Counted from the stretch's first letter, positions 44,293 to 54,050 are shown. The stretch is DNA of 64,000 nt from Bradyrhizobium amphicarpaeae (GCF_002266435.3 NZ_CP029426.2:1332001-1396000); one strand, 5' to 3'. Program-made: numbers and translations. The notes: generated from the sequence alone by a model not told the origin.

Positions 44293-44925
44293 ATGAGCAT
44301 TCCCTTCCCGCCGATGAAACGACCGCTGGTTGCGATCCTGCGCGGCGTCAAGCCCGAGGAGACCGAGGCGATCGTCGGCGTGCTGATCGAGGCCGGCATG
44401 ACCGCGATCGAAATTCCCCTGAATTCGCCCGATCCGTTCCGCTCCATCGCAACGGCGGTGAAGCGGGCGCCTCCGGACGTGCTGATCGGCGCCGGCACGG
44501 TGCTGGCCACCGCGGATGTCGATCGTCTCAACGACGTCGGCGGCAGGCTGATGGTCTCGCCGAATGTGGATACGCAGGTGCTGGTGCGTGCGCATCAATA
44601 CGCCATGGTGACGCTGCCCGGCGTGTTCTCGCCGACCGAGGCGCTGCTCGCGGCGCGCTCCGGCGCATCGGGCCTGAAGTTCTTCCCGGCCAGCGTGTTG
44701 GGTGCGTCCGGCATCGCCGCGATCCGCGCCGTGCTGCCGTCGGGTGTGATGATCGCGGCCGTCGGCGGCGTCTCCGATCAGAACTTTGCCGAATACATCA
44801 AGGGCGGCGTTACCGCCTTCGGGCTCGGCTCCAGCCTCTACAAGCCCGGCATGAGCGCGGCCGATGTCGCCGCGCGCGCCAGGGCGACGATCACGGCTTA
44901 CGATCGGGCAATTCAGAAAGACTGA
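44293..44925 (+). CDS. dgoA: 2-dehydro-3-deoxy-6-phosphogalactonate aldolase
   Basis: A 210-residue KDPG/KDPGal-type class I aldolase that splits KDPGal into pyruvate and glyceraldehyde-3-phosphate. The catalytic region shows VAILRGVKPEE (glutamate neighbourhood), IGAGTVL, SPNVD and GLKFFPAS with the Schiff-base lysine. GGVSDQNFAEYIKGGVTAFG holds the phosphate-binding loop. It directly follows dgoK with a one-base gap. No galactonate dehydratase or transporter is in the window. Confidence 0.92.
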   Translation: MSIPFPPMKRPLVAILRGVKPEETEAIVGVLIEAGMTAIEIPLNSPDPFRSIATAVKRAPPDVLIGAGTVLATADVDRLNDVGGRLMVSPNVDTQVLVRAHQYAMVTLPGVFSPTEALLAARSGASGLKFFPASVLGASGIAAIRAVLPSGVMIAAVGGVSDQNFAEYIKGGVTAFGLGSSLYKPGMSAADVAARARATITAYDRAIQKD

Positions 44926-45028
44926 CGGCAATAAACTAGCCGTGATCCCGTCCTGGCCTATTGTGCCTCATATTGCCGCGATGCTGATGTGATGCATCGC
45001 GGAGTGAGACCGGCGACAGGAGACCGAC

Positions 45029-46765
45029 ATGGCGATCAACAACGTGGCCGATCTGTTCGTGGCAACGCTCGAACAGGCCGGCGTCAAGCGCATCTACGGC
45101 ATCGTCGGCGACAGCCTGAACGCCTTGACGGAGTCGCTGCGCCGCCGCGGCACCATCGAATGGATCCATGTCCGCCACGAGGAGGTCGCAGCCTTCGCTG
45201 CGGCCGGCGAAGCCGAGATGACCGGAAGCCTCGCGGTGTGCGCGGGCTCCTGCGGCCCCGGCAATCTGCATCTGATCAACGGCCTGTTCGATGCGCATCG
45301 CAGCCGCGTCCCCGTGCTGGCAATCGCTGCGCAGATCCCGACCGCCGAGATCGGCAGCGGCTATTTCCAGGAGACCCATCCGCAGAACCTGTTCCGCGAA
45401 TGCAGCCATTATTGCGAACTGGTCTCCGACCCGAGCCAGCTTCCTTACGTGCTGGAAAATGCGATCCGCGCGGCGGTGGGCCTGCGCGGCGTCGCCGTCG
45501 TCGCCATGCCCGGCGATGTCGCGTTCCGCAGCCCGCCCAAGCGCGGGCTGTCGACCACCCGCGGGCTCAGCGTGGCGGCGCCGAAGGTGATGCCGCAGGC
45601 GGATGAGCTGCAGGCGCTGGCGGATCTCCTCAACGGCGCCGAGCGCATCACCCTGTTCTGCGGCCGCGGCTGCGCCGGCGCGCATGCGCCCTTGATGCGG
45701 CTGGCGGAAGCGCTGAAGAGCCCGATCGTGCATGCGCTCGGCGGCAAGGAGCATGTCGAATATGACAACCCCTACGACGTCGGCATGACCGGCTTCATCG
45801 GCTTCTCCTCGGGCTACGCGGCCATGCATGCCTGCGACGCCCTGGTGATGCTCGGGACCGATTTCCCCTACAAGCAGTTCTTCCCCACCGATGCGAAGGT
45901 CGTGCAAATCGACATCCGTCCCGAGAATCTGGGACGCCGCTGCAAGATCGACCTCGGCCTCGTCGGCGACGTCAAGCTGACCATCGAAGCGCTGCTGCCG
46001 CTGCTGAAGGCAAAGACGCAGCGCAAGCATCTCGACGACGCCGTCGCGCACTACAAGAAGGCGCGCGAGGGCCTGGATTCACTTGCCAAGGGCACGCCGG
46101 GAAGCAAGCCGATCCATCCGCAATATCTCGCCAAGATCATCAGCGACCATGCCTCCGACGACGCGGTTTTCACCGCCGATGTCGGCACGCCCACGGTGTG
46201 GGCCGCGCGCTATCTCGACATGAACGGCCGCCGACGTCTGATCGGCTCTTTCGTGCACGGCTCGATGGCGAATGCGATGCCGCAGGCGATCGGCGCGCAG
46301 GCGGCCCAGCCCGGCCGCCAGGTGATCTCGCTGTCGGGCGACGGCGGCTTCACCATGCTGATGGGGGATCTGATCACGCTGACGCAGATGAAGCTGCCGG
46401 TGAAGGTGGTGATCTTCAACAACGGCGTGCTCGGCTTCGTCGCGCTGGAGATGAAGGCGGCAGGCTTCGTCGACACCAATGTCGACCTGGAGAACCCCGA
46501 CTTCGCAGCGATGGCGCGCGCGATGGGCATCTTTGCCAAACGCGTCGAGGACCCGGGCGAGCTGCCCGGTGCCGTCAAGGAGATGCTCGCCCATGACGGC
46601 CCGGCGCTGCTCGACGTCGTCACCGCCAAGCAGGAGCTGTCGATGCCGCCGACCATCACGCCCGAGCAGATCAAGGGCTTCAGCCTCTGGGTGCTGCGCG
46701 CGGTGATGAACGGCCGCGGCGACGAGGTGCTCGACCTCGCCAGGACGAATCTCCTGCCCCGCTAG
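45029..46765 (+). CDS. poxB: Pyruvate dehydrogenase (ubiquinone)/PoxB-type TPP enzyme
   Basis: A 578-residue thiamine-diphosphate flavoenzyme. The active-site glutamate lies in [37 protein letters not shown] and the FAD/ubiquinone-type middle part follow, and the TPP motif is [18 protein letters not shown]...NN (GDGG to NNG). PoxB converts pyruvate to acetate and CO2 and passes electrons to the quinone pool. Acetolactate synthase-like alternatives are less likely because of the [17 protein letters not shown] block. Its stop codon overlaps the convergent gene's stop. Confidence 0.9.
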   Translation: MAINNVADLFVATLEQAGVKRIYGIVGDSLNALTESLRRRGTIEWIHVRHEEVAAFAAAGEAEMTGSLAVCAGSCGPGNLHLINGLFDAHRSRVPVLAIAAQIPTAEIGSGYFQETHPQNLFRECSHYCELVSDPSQLPYVLENAIRAAVGLRGVAVVAMPGDVAFRSPPKRGLSTTRGLSVAAPKVMPQADELQALADLLNGAERITLFCGRGCAGAHAPLMRLAEALKSPIVHALGGKEHVEYDNPYDVGMTGFIGFSSGYAAMHACDALVMLGTDFPYKQFFPTDAKVVQIDIRPENLGRRCKIDLGLVGDVKLTIEALLPLLKAKTQRKHLDDAVAHYKKAREGLDSLAKGTPGSKPIHPQYLAKIISDHASDDAVFTADVGTPTVWAARYLDMNGRRRLIGSFVHGSMANAMPQAIGAQAAQPGRQVISLSGDGGFTMLMGDLITLTQMKLPVKVVIFNNGVLGFVALEMKAAGFVDTNVDLENPDFAAMARAMGIFAKRVEDPGELPGAVKEMLAHDGPALLDVVTAKQELSMPPTITPEQIKGFSLWVLRAVMNGRGDEVLDLARTNLLPR

Positions 46766-47127
46766 CCCCGCTTCACCGAAGGCGCGGGCAGTTGCGCGTG
46801 GCGGCGCTGGAAGCGTTGCCAGTGCAGCACGCTGCCGATCGTCAGGGCCGGCACGAAGCCGAGCACGATCAGGAAATGCGGCAGCTGCGTCGGCGAGACG
46901 AAGGCGATCGCGATGTCCGAGATCAGCCAGAGCGCGGCAAACATCACCGCGAAGTCCGTTCGCGGGCAGCGCAAATAGTAGAACACGGCCGTGATGACCA
47001 TCGCAGGCCCGATCGCCACGCCGATCATGATCGCGGTCAGCTCCTTCGGCGTCAACGCGTCGAGCATCATCGAGGCCAGCAGCCAGAGCGCGGCGAACAT
47101 GGCGATGATGTCGAGCGGATGCCGCAA
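46762..47127 (-). CDS. Small membrane protein with duplicated helix pair
   Basis: A 121-residue protein with about four hydrophobic helices. Two halves resemble each other: [20 protein letters not shown] and [20 protein letters not shown], each followed by a hydrophobic stretch. It looks like an internal duplication of a two-helix unit. TTG at 47127 is the start, with GAGAGG seven bases upstream. Its stop overlaps that of poxB in a CTAG palindrome. Function unknown. Confidence 0.75.
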   Translation of the reverse strand: MRHPLDIIAMFAALWLLASMMLDALTPKELTAIMIGVAIGPAMVITAVFYYLRCPRTDFAVMFAALWLISDIAIAFVSPTQLPHFLIVLGFVPALTIGSVLHWQRFQRRHAQLPAPSVKRG

Positions 47128-47194
47128 CCGAATACCTCTCGCGGGGACGTACCATCGTTGTGGCCGGAACTGCGGCCGTCAAGTCAAAATACGC

Positions 47195-48103
47195 CTATTC
47201 CTCGTCGCGTCCGGGCGTCGGGCGCAGCATGAAATGACCGAAGGCGGTGGCGATCGGCTTGTCCGCATCGTCCTGCCAGGCGCGCGCCTCGAAGGCGACG
47301 ATGCGCCGGCCCTGCTTCACGATCGAGACGTTGGCGAAGGTGTCGAGCGCGCGGCCGGAGCGAAGATAGTTGATGGTGAGTCCGATCGGCTTGGGCAGCG
47401 CGGCGATGCCGAGCTCGCGCCTCACGCCGAAGATCGCAGTGGTCTCGAGGAAGGCGCCGGTCATGCCGCCATGGATCGCGGGCAGGATCGGATTGCCGAT
47501 GATCTGCGGAGAGAACGGCATCGTCAGTGCGCCGTCGTCATTGACGCGAATGCCCAGCGCGCGCGCGAACGGGCTGTTCGCGAACGGACCGTCCGGATCC
47601 TCCGGGGCCTCCAGCGTCGGGATGCTGCGCGTATCCATCCTGCGGTCTGCCAGCATGTTGGTGCGGTTGGCGCCGATCATGAAGCAGGCGGTTGCGGTCG
47701 CGACCGGATCGTCCTCGGACTCCTGGTAGGCCGTCGAGCGCACGAAGGCGATCGAGCGCGTGGTGCGGTAGCAGACCGAATGCGCCTTGATGTCGAGACC
47801 GGGCGTAGCCGGCTTCTGATAGTCGATGCGCAGATCGAGCGTTGCGATCGCGCTCGTGCCGTCGAGCGCAAGTTGCACCGCCATGCCGCAGCTCTCGTCC
47901 AGCATCGCGGTGACGACGCCGCCATGCAGCACGCCGGTCTCGGTGTCGCCGACGAAGACGGGACGATAGGGCAGGCTGGACCAGGCCTCGCGAGGTGCGA
48001 AACGGTCGAGCTGCAGCCCGCTGATATGGCCGTAGTCGGAACGGCGGCCCTTGATGGCTTCGGCGAGTTCCTCGAACGGGAGCGTGATCGGTAGGGTGCT
48101 CAT
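47195..48103 (-). CDS. Tandem hotdog thioesterase (PaaI-like)
   Basis: A 302-residue protein made of two hotdog domains. The first has TGVLHGGVVTAMLDESCGMA, the second LPAIHGGMTGAFLETTAIFG, each with the HGG motif and acidic residue of PaaI/YdiI thioesterases. It would hydrolyse acyl-CoA thioesters, possibly aromatic ones. Fused double-hotdog proteins act like one half of the usual tetramer. The ATG at 48103 has GGGGAG-like sequence close by. There are no pathway neighbours. Confidence 0.87.
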   Translation of the reverse strand: MSTLPITLPFEELAEAIKGRRSDYGHISGLQLDRFAPREAWSSLPYRPVFVGDTETGVLHGGVVTAMLDESCGMAVQLALDGTSAIATLDLRIDYQKPATPGLDIKAHSVCYRTTRSIAFVRSTAYQESEDDPVATATACFMIGANRTNMLADRRMDTRSIPTLEAPEDPDGPFANSPFARALGIRVNDDGALTMPFSPQIIGNPILPAIHGGMTGAFLETTAIFGVRRELGIAALPKPIGLTINYLRSGRALDTFANVSIVKQGRRIVAFEARAWQDDADKPIATAFGHFMLRPTPGRDEE

Positions 48104-48218
48104 GGGGAGGTTCTAGACCAGTGTCGGGCGCGGCGCAAAACCCCCGAATGGGCCTCGACAGGGCGGACCAAAGCACCGATGGTGGGCGCTTCGTTCGTCG
48201 TTGCTGCAAGGAGCGCCC

Positions 48219-48539
48219 ATGGCCGACCCCGAAATGCCCGCCGCCAATCAGGGGCCCGTCATCATTTCGAGCTCCAGCTCGGAGCGCGCGCCGATCATCT
48301 ATTTCGACGGCGCGTCCTGTTTCGGCCATCACAACGGCGCGATCCAGATCGAGCTCGCCGCGAATTTGCTGATGCCGGTCGGTGCCGCCGTCAGGGTCGA
48401 CGTGATTCAGACCGCGCATCTGCGTTGCAGCGTGGCCGCCGCGCTGGCGCTGCGCGAAGCGCTCGACAAGGCGCTGGCGATGTACCAGCAGGGCCAGAAG
48501 CAGCCGATGGCGGAGGAGATCCCGGCGGTGAAGAATTGA
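48219..48539 (+). CDS. Conserved hypothetical protein, 106 residues
   Basis: A small soluble protein with a strong AAGGAG box at 48208-48213 before ATG 48219. The N-terminal part is polar (ADPEMPAANQGPVIISSSSS); the centre (APIIYFDGASCFGHHNGAIQ, then HLRCSVAAALALREALDKAL) looks like mixed alpha/beta with a helical C-terminal half. No domain was recognised. It is divergent from the thioesterase gene and may share its promoter region. Confidence 0.68.
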   Translation: MADPEMPAANQGPVIISSSSSERAPIIYFDGASCFGHHNGAIQIELAANLLMPVGAAVRVDVIQTAHLRCSVAAALALREALDKALAMYQQGQKQPMAEEIPAVKN

Positions 48540-48561
48540 GGCTGGCGGTGCGACTGCGTCG

Positions 48562-48680
48562 GCCTTCATGGTTGGAGACGCGCCGCAAGGCGGCGCTCCT
48601 CACCATGAGGGTCTAAGATATCGCCGCGAAACAACACCTCATCCTGAGGAGCCCGCCAAAGCGGGCGTCTCGAAGGATGG
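48562..48680. repeat. Palindromic repeat cluster
   Basis: Two hairpin-forming units lie side by side: CCTTCATGGTTGGAGACGC with GCGCTCCTCACCATGAGG, and CCTCATCCTGAGGAGC...GTCTCGAAGGATGG around GCCCGCCAAAGCGGGC. They sit between convergent genes and resemble the 11271-11404 element. Confidence 0.65.
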
Positions 48681-48717
48681 CCGCAAGCGCAGGGCCTACG
48701 ACTAAATAGGCCAAGCC

Positions 48718-50187
48718 TCAGCTCACATGCACCTTCGGCTTCCTGCCGCCGTTCCACTTGCCGTCGAGTGCTCGCTCGATCTGGGCGGCGAGCTGCAGCA
48801 GCAGGCCGTCACCCGCCTGTTTGGCGATGGCCTGGATGCCGAGCGGCAGGCCGTGGTCCTGGCTCGCCATCGGCATCGAGATCGCCGGCATGCCGCAGAG
48901 ATTGGCCAGCGGCGTGAAGGCGAAGAAGCGCCAGAGATTGCCGAACCAGTCGAGCACATCAGGGTTGTCGGAGATGGTGAGGTATTCCCTGGTGCCGACC
49001 TTCGGCGTCGGCAGCGCGGTGATCGGCGTCAGGATCACGTCCCACTGCTCGAAGAAGGCACCGAAGCCGCGCGAGGTCGTGTTGAACACGCCTTGCATCT
49101 TCGCGCGCTCCGCGAAAGTCGTGTGGCGGCCGGCTTCCCAGATCCGGATGTTCATGGGCTCGATCAGATCTTCCGGCGGCCTTTCCAGTCCGCGCGCGGC
49201 CAGCATGTTGGAGATCACCACCGCGAAATTCGAGATGTAGCACATCGTCTGCGCCTCGAACGCGGCGCGGAAATCCAGTTCGGGCAGTGCGTAGTCGACG
49301 TGATGGCCGAGGCCTTCGAGGAAGCGGCCGGTCTTCTCCAGCTCGGCTGCGAGCTCGGGCGTCGCGGTGTAGTCGCCCCAGCTGTGCGACAGCGCGATGC
49401 GCAGCTTGCCCGGATCGCGTTTGATCATCTCCGAATAAGGCTGCGCCGTGGTCCAGAACGGCATGAACTCGCCGGGCGCTGGTCCGCGGGCGTGATCGAC
49501 GAAGGCGGCGGTGTCGCGCACCGAGCGCGACTGGCAGCCCTGGATCGAGACGAGGCCGGTGAGGTCCGACATGTGCGGCGCCAGCGAGAACACGCCGCGC
49601 GAGACTTTCAGCCCGATATTGCCGTTGACACCGGCGGGAATGCGGATCGAGCCGCCGCCGTCGGTGGCATGTGCGATCGGCACCACGCCGGCGGCAACCA
49701 TCGCGGCGCTGCCGGCCGACGAGCCGCAAGTGGTATAATCGGTATTCCAGGGATTGCGGGTGACGTAGACGGCGGGATTGTCGGCCGACGAGCACACGCC
49801 GAATTCCGGCGTGGTGGTGCGTCCGATCAGATTGAGGCCGGCCTGGCGAAATTTGCCGGTGAGGAACGTATCGGCCGCGGCGCGGTTGCCGCGCATCAGC
49901 AGCGAGCCCATTTCCTGCAGCCGGCCCTTCATGGTCGGCCCGAGGTCCTTCATCAGGAACGGCAGGCCGGCGAACGGACCTGCCAGATTGGCGCCGTCCT
50001 TGGCGGGATCGGCAATCACGTCCTCGAACAGCTCGACGACGCCCGACAGCGCCGGATTGACCTTGGCGACACCCGCGGCAGCCTGGCGTGCCAGCTCCTT
50101 TGCCGTCAGCTCGCCCTTGCGGACGCGCGCCGCGAGGCCCAGGCCATCGTGCTGCGCCCATTCGTTCCAGCTCATCGGCAAAGTCAT
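48718..50187 (-). CDS. Amidase-signature family hydrolase
   Basis: A 489-residue amidase. The Ser-cisSer-Lys triad is visible: Lys in GLPFLMKDLGP, cis-Ser in TTCGSSAGSAAMVAAGV and the nucleophile in GGGSIRIPAG. It starts with WNEWAQHDGLGLAARVRKGE, the usual helical entry. ATG 50187 is preferred on family grounds, while a GTG at 50217 would add ten residues. It lies about 110 bases downstream of the cyanuric-acid-hydrolase-like gene on the same strand. In known pathways a ring-opening enzyme is followed by an amidase (for example ureidomalonase or AtzE), so this could be the next step. Confidence 0.9.
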   Translation of the reverse strand: MTLPMSWNEWAQHDGLGLAARVRKGELTAKELARQAAAGVAKVNPALSGVVELFEDVIADPAKDGANLAGPFAGLPFLMKDLGPTMKGRLQEMGSLLMRGNRAAADTFLTGKFRQAGLNLIGRTTTPEFGVCSSADNPAVYVTRNPWNTDYTTCGSSAGSAAMVAAGVVPIAHATDGGGSIRIPAGVNGNIGLKVSRGVFSLAPHMSDLTGLVSIQGCQSRSVRDTAAFVDHARGPAPGEFMPFWTTAQPYSEMIKRDPGKLRIALSHSWGDYTATPELAAELEKTGRFLEGLGHHVDYALPELDFRAAFEAQTMCYISNFAVVISNMLAARGLERPPEDLIEPMNIRIWEAGRHTTFAERAKMQGVFNTTSRGFGAFFEQWDVILTPITALPTPKVGTREYLTISDNPDVLDWFGNLWRFFAFTPLANLCGMPAISMPMASQDHGLPLGIQAIAKQAGDGLLLQLAAQIERALDGKWNGGRKPKVHVS

Positions 50188-50296
50188 GAAGTCAAAATCC
50201 CATTGAGACGGCGTCACCCTTTTCGCAAGGAGCCGCGTTTAATCAACTGAGCCGGCACGAGGGGCAGGGTTGCGCCGGGCGGAGAGGTCGGGGTCA

Positions 50297-51400
50297 TTAG
50301 AACAGTCGGGAGATCGCCGCAACCGGTCCGCCGCCGGCCGGCCCCTGATGCTCGGCGCCGCCGGAGACATAGACCACCCCGGTGCCGGCAAGGCCTGCGA
50401 TCAAGCCGCCGACCGCCGCGCGGGCATGGCGTGTCGAGCTGATGTCGGTGTCTTCCAGCATGGTGTGACGGAAGCCGCGCACGCTGCCATCGGGCGAAGC
50501 CTCGGCCTTGGCGAAAATGTTGACGAGCTCGCGACCCGGCTGCGGATTTGCACCAAGCCCGACGCTCTGCAACGCAGATACCACCGCGGCCGCATCGATT
50601 GCGTCGTTCATCACGGCATGCCCGATCTCGAACGCGCTGGCGGACGTCTCCGAATTGCCGAGCACGATGACGACGTTGTGCATCAGTTCGATTCCGGACG
50701 AGGTCGAGGCGACCTTCGAGAACAAATCATAGCGCCGCAGCACATCCTCATCGCAAATGTCGGATGTGACCTCGCCGAGTGCGACCGCAACCCCGAGCGC
50801 GGAGGCGCCGCGCGAATAAGCCATCGAGCTGTAAGAGCTGATCGTCGCGGTCTTGTTGCCGCGCGCGGCGGCCGCCTCGACGCGCTCGCTGGTGAGCAGC
50901 GGGCACTTGATCTGCACGAAATGGACGTCAATGGGATCGGTGATGCCGGCATCCGCCATCGCGGCCTTCACGGCCTTGGCGGTCTCGGCGATCTGCGCCG
51001 AGCGGCCAAGCTCCTCAGGCAGGAAATCGCGGGTCTGCGCCATGCCGATGCTCAAGCGCTTGCCGGAGATGCCTTTCGGCGACGTCTCGACCTGCCGGCG
51101 CGTGAAAACCGTAATGTGCGGGCTGAGCACGCCCTCGGTGCCGCCCGACATCACGAAGGCGATGCGCTGCTCGACCTCATGTGGCGTCAGGCCGAGCTTC
51201 GGCGCCAGCGCCGTGGACAGTGCCGCAACGGCATACTCCCGCGTGAAGTCGTTGACGCCGCCATTGCCCTCGGTCTTGCCGAGCACGGCCAAAATGGAGG
51301 CCGGATTGATCGCGCCTGAAACGATCAGGTCCATGAGGCCGGACACGTCGCCGGGGCCCCTGGTGGCGAGCTTGAAGACGCCGACCGATGTGGTCCGCAT
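50297..51400 (-). CDS. Ring-opening amidohydrolase (cyanuric acid hydrolase / barbiturase family)
   Basis: A 367-residue enzyme of the AtzD/barbiturase family, built of three similar units each with a Ser-Lys pair. The serine motifs are seen in FVMSGGTEGVLSPH, TISSYSSMAYSRGASALG and VVYVSGGAEHQGPAGGGPVA. FAKAEASPDGSVRGFRHTML is a family block. It hydrolyses cyanuric acid (to carboxybiuret) or barbiturate (to ureidomalonate); which one needs a comparison of specificity residues. GAGGA six bases upstream supports ATG 51400. Such genes are found in bradyrhizobia and need not indicate s-triazine exposure. Confidence 0.93.
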   Translation of the reverse strand: MRTTSVGVFKLATRGPGDVSGLMDLIVSGAINPASILAVLGKTEGNGGVNDFTREYAVAALSTALAPKLGLTPHEVEQRIAFVMSGGTEGVLSPHITVFTRRQVETSPKGISGKRLSIGMAQTRDFLPEELGRSAQIAETAKAVKAAMADAGITDPIDVHFVQIKCPLLTSERVEAAAARGNKTATISSYSSMAYSRGASALGVAVALGEVTSDICDEDVLRRYDLFSKVASTSSGIELMHNVVIVLGNSETSASAFEIGHAVMNDAIDAAAVVSALQSVGLGANPQPGRELVNIFAKAEASPDGSVRGFRHTMLEDTDISSTRHARAAVGGLIAGLAGTGVVYVSGGAEHQGPAGGGPVAAISRLF

Positions 51401-51479
51401 TGGTAGTCCTCGTGGGCAGTTCGGTGGTCCGGCGGGGCCAGCCAGCCGTGGAACGGGGGTGGATGTCAAGGTGCACGGT

Positions 51480-51557
51480 GCGTAGGGCGGATTAGCGAGC
51501 GTAATCCGCCTCTGTCTGTCTCTGCGGGGCAGCGCTGCGGATTACGCCTTCGGCTAA
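51480..51557. repeat. Palindromic GTAGGGCGGATTA repeat, left part, split by the IS
   Basis: GTAGGGCGGATTAGCGAGCG and a second hairpin GCGGATTACGCCTTCGGCTAA run up to the IS. The missing end TCCGCCCTAC lies at 53066-53075 on the other side. Removing the IS and one CTAA restores the element. Confidence 0.85.
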
Positions 51558-53061
51558 TCTTACTGCGTCACGGTCGTTCGTCGGGTTCTAGGTGGGGCGA
51601 TGGCTCCGCAGCAGGGACACCGTGACAAGGTTTTGATGAGATCGTAAATCAGCCGCACGCGCACGGTTGCGATCGAGTTTGGGACGTGGCGTTCAGGCCG
51701 CGCGGGCAGAGCCTCTGGGTCGATAATCGTCGGGTAAGGCAGGGACCTGGAGCGGCGTGACGGAACGAGGTCCTGAGGGGGGAATCATCGCCTGCTCGGC
51801 GATCAAGAACCCATAAGCCGCGATGCACAGGGTCGCGTGGTGATGGAAGCCGCGCCAGCCGCGTCCCTCGTAGTGACCGAGTCCGACCTCCTGCTTCAGC
51901 TCCTGATAGTCGCGCTCGATGCGCCAACGCAGCTTGGCCATGTCGACGAGCTGCTGGATGTCGATAGTCTCGGGCAAGGTCGAGAGCCAGTATCTGGTGG
52001 GCTCTGCTTCGCCCTCCGGCCATTCGATCAACAGCCATTCGGGCGATGATGTCTCGGGGATCAGCTTGTTGTACCCGACGCGGACGCGCACATGCGCGAA
52101 GCGCGAGGACAACTTCTCAGCCGAGCCTTCGCGCCACGTCACCGTGCGCCAGGCCTGCTTCGGCAAACCGAGCGCCACCTTCTTGGCCGAGATCAGATCG
52201 GGCTCGTCGCGACGGCCCGTGTTGTTCATCGGCTTGTCCATCCGCCGTGGGCCGCTGCCTGGGGCCCACATCAATATGGTCGGCACGATGCTGACCACGT
52301 AAGGCACCCCCAACTCCGTCATGCCCGCGCGCAGTTGCGAGTCCCTGCCATAGGCCGCGTCCATCAGTCCAACGCCGCGCGGCAGGCCGGCCTTGCAGGC
52401 CCATCTGATCTGCTCCAGTGCAATTTGCGACTTTGTCTTGAACTTGACCTCCTTCGGAACGCCTGCCTTGTTCCGTCGGACACGGTCCTTGGCCCACTCC
52501 TGTGAAAGATAGAGCCGATAGGCGACCGGCAAGCTGGCAGAGCGGTTGGCGATCGACAGCGACACTGCCACCTGGCAATTGGCCTGCTTGCCGAGTTGCC
52601 CGCAATATTGGTGATGTACGCCGACCGAATGCTTGCCTTGCTTGGGGAACGAGGTGTCGTCGATGATCCACGCCTCGATCGGTCCGCTCCTCTCGATCGC
52701 AGGCAGCACAAGCTCTCGCACCTTGGCGAGCACATCCTCGTCCGACCAGGTCGCGTCGGCGACAAAATGCAACAGAGATTGGTGCTGGGCGGACGCTCGA
52801 GCCGGTGCCGTCCGCGCTGCCATCGGCTCCACGCTCTTGCGCTCACCCGGCAGTATCAGGCCGGTGCAGTAGTCACGCAGCTGCCTCGTCCGATCCGCGT
52901 GACCGATCACGCTCCCAAGACCCGCTACGTACTTCCCAAACCGCGCTTCGCAATCTCCGCCCTGATCGAGATCCATCTGGCCCTCCAAGTGCCAAATAAC
53001 GAATCTCCCCAAATACTTGATTCTCAGTCTCAATAGACCGCGACACGCTGACTCAGTAGTA
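51558..53061. mobile_element. IS701-family insertion sequence, complete (1504 bp)
   Basis: The element is flanked by a CTAA direct repeat (51554-51557 and 53062-53065). Its ends are imperfect inverted repeats: TCTTACTGCGTCA on the left and, on the complement, TACTACTGAGTCA on the right (10 of 13 match). One full-length transposase fills it on the minus strand. A four-base YTAR target fits the IS701 family as I recall it. The intact transposase suggests a fairly recent insertion. Confidence 0.9.
51693..52976 (-). CDS. IS701-family DDE transposase
   Basis: A 427-residue transposase of the IS4-like DDE superfamily. The first catalytic aspartate lies in EAWIIDDTSFPKQGKHSVGV, the second in GVGLMDAAYGRDSQLRAG, and the glutamate in KLRWRIERDYQELKQEVGLG (the Y-R-E-K type motif). 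HQYCGQLGKQANCQVAVSLS is typical of IS701 relatives. The ATG at 52976 is the probable start; the frame is open to 53033 just inside the element. No frameshift or stop was seen, so it may be active. Confidence 0.92.
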   Translation of the reverse strand: MDLDQGGDCEARFGKYVAGLGSVIGHADRTRQLRDYCTGLILPGERKSVEPMAARTAPARASAQHQSLLHFVADATWSDEDVLAKVRELVLPAIERSGPIEAWIIDDTSFPKQGKHSVGVHHQYCGQLGKQANCQVAVSLSIANRSASLPVAYRLYLSQEWAKDRVRRNKAGVPKEVKFKTKSQIALEQIRWACKAGLPRGVGLMDAAYGRDSQLRAGMTELGVPYVVSIVPTILMWAPGSGPRRMDKPMNNTGRRDEPDLISAKKVALGLPKQAWRTVTWREGSAEKLSSRFAHVRVRVGYNKLIPETSSPEWLLIEWPEGEAEPTRYWLSTLPETIDIQQLVDMAKLRWRIERDYQELKQEVGLGHYEGRGWRGFHHHATLCIAAYGFLIAEQAMIPPSGPRSVTPLQVPALPDDYRPRGSARAA

Positions 53062-53087
53062 CTAATCCGCCCTACAAGACCTTGCGT

Positions 53088-53646
53088 TGCCCGTCAGGCA
53101 AAACACCAATTCCTCGGTCAATCGACCTGCGTCAAAATATTCCACTTTACCGAAATTCGGTTTCGGCGTATGTGTCGTCCATCCTGATCCGGCGAAAGGG
53201 GCGGTCGTACGTCGTTTCGAACCGCGGATCGGGGAGCGGTGGACGCGGCAGCGTCGTGCACGAGAGGCGGGAGCAGGGCGGGCAAACCCCGTGAGGTCCT
53301 GGCCGCGTGCGGACGAGCGGCGCTGATGCGTACGGTCAAATCGCGTGGTCCTGGCTGTCGTTGCCACAGCCAAGTCTTGCGGAGGTGCGCCGGGCCCAAC
53401 CGGGCGAAGCGCGCCGTCAATTCGCGAGGACGAGGGAGGCCAAAGGAAAGTTCGGCTCCCGGGAGAGCGCGCCATACGCCGTCAAACATCGCGCAGGGAA
53501 GGCCGGACGTCTCGGCTTCACCTGTTGATCCGTTGTGCATTGCGTGTGCGTTTTCATCGCACGGCGGATTGTGGGTGCCAAGCCGGCGCCCGGCCTTCCC
53601 TGCGCCCTTTCCATTGAGGGCGTGAAGAAGAGAGCAAGACTCGGGC
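53088..53646 (+). repeat. Long interspersed repeat, copy B (~560 bp)
   Basis: This is the partner of the copy at 26972-27536, in the same orientation. It shares blocks such as ATTCCACTTTACCGAAATTC, GGGGCGGTCGTACGTCGTTT, AAAGTTCGGCTCCCGGGAGA and CGGCGCCCGGCCTTCCCTGC. It begins within 15 bases of the interrupted palindrome and the IS701-like insertion. Confidence 0.85.
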
Positions 53647-53699
53647 GGAAGCGCCGCGAGAAGGAGAAGGCATGTCCGCGAGTCACAATCACCGACATC

Positions 53700-54050
53700 G
53701 TAGAGTGGGCAAAGCGGCTTGTCCGCCATAGCTCGAAGAGCGACGGCGGAAAGCGTGCCCACGCGTCTCGTGCCGCAAGATGAATTCGGTGGGCACGGCG
53801 CTTCGCGCCTTTGCCCACCCTACGGGACTGGCGGCGTGGCGAGAGCGGGCGACACATTTCGCTCTCGTGCCCCGGACGCAGCGCAGCGGCCCCGGCGATG
53901 CGAAGCATCGTTCGGGCTGGTGCGCTGCAGAGCCGGGGCCCATGTCGCCGCATGCCGTGCCGCTTTTGGGTCCCGGCTCTGCGCAGCAGCGTAAGAACGC
54001 TGCAGCGCGTCCGGGACACGAGAGCAGCACGTCCCCACGAATGTGGCGAG
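53700..54050. repeat. Cluster of palindromic repeats
   Basis: At least three hairpin elements follow each other. One is a GTGGGCAAAGCGGCTTGTCC unit, whose centre is the inverse of 8128-8159. The second is GTGGGCACGGCGCTTCGCGC with CTTTGCCCACC. The third is CCCCGGACGCAGCGCAGC...GCGTCCGGGACACGAG. They resemble repeats found elsewhere in the window. Confidence 0.65.
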
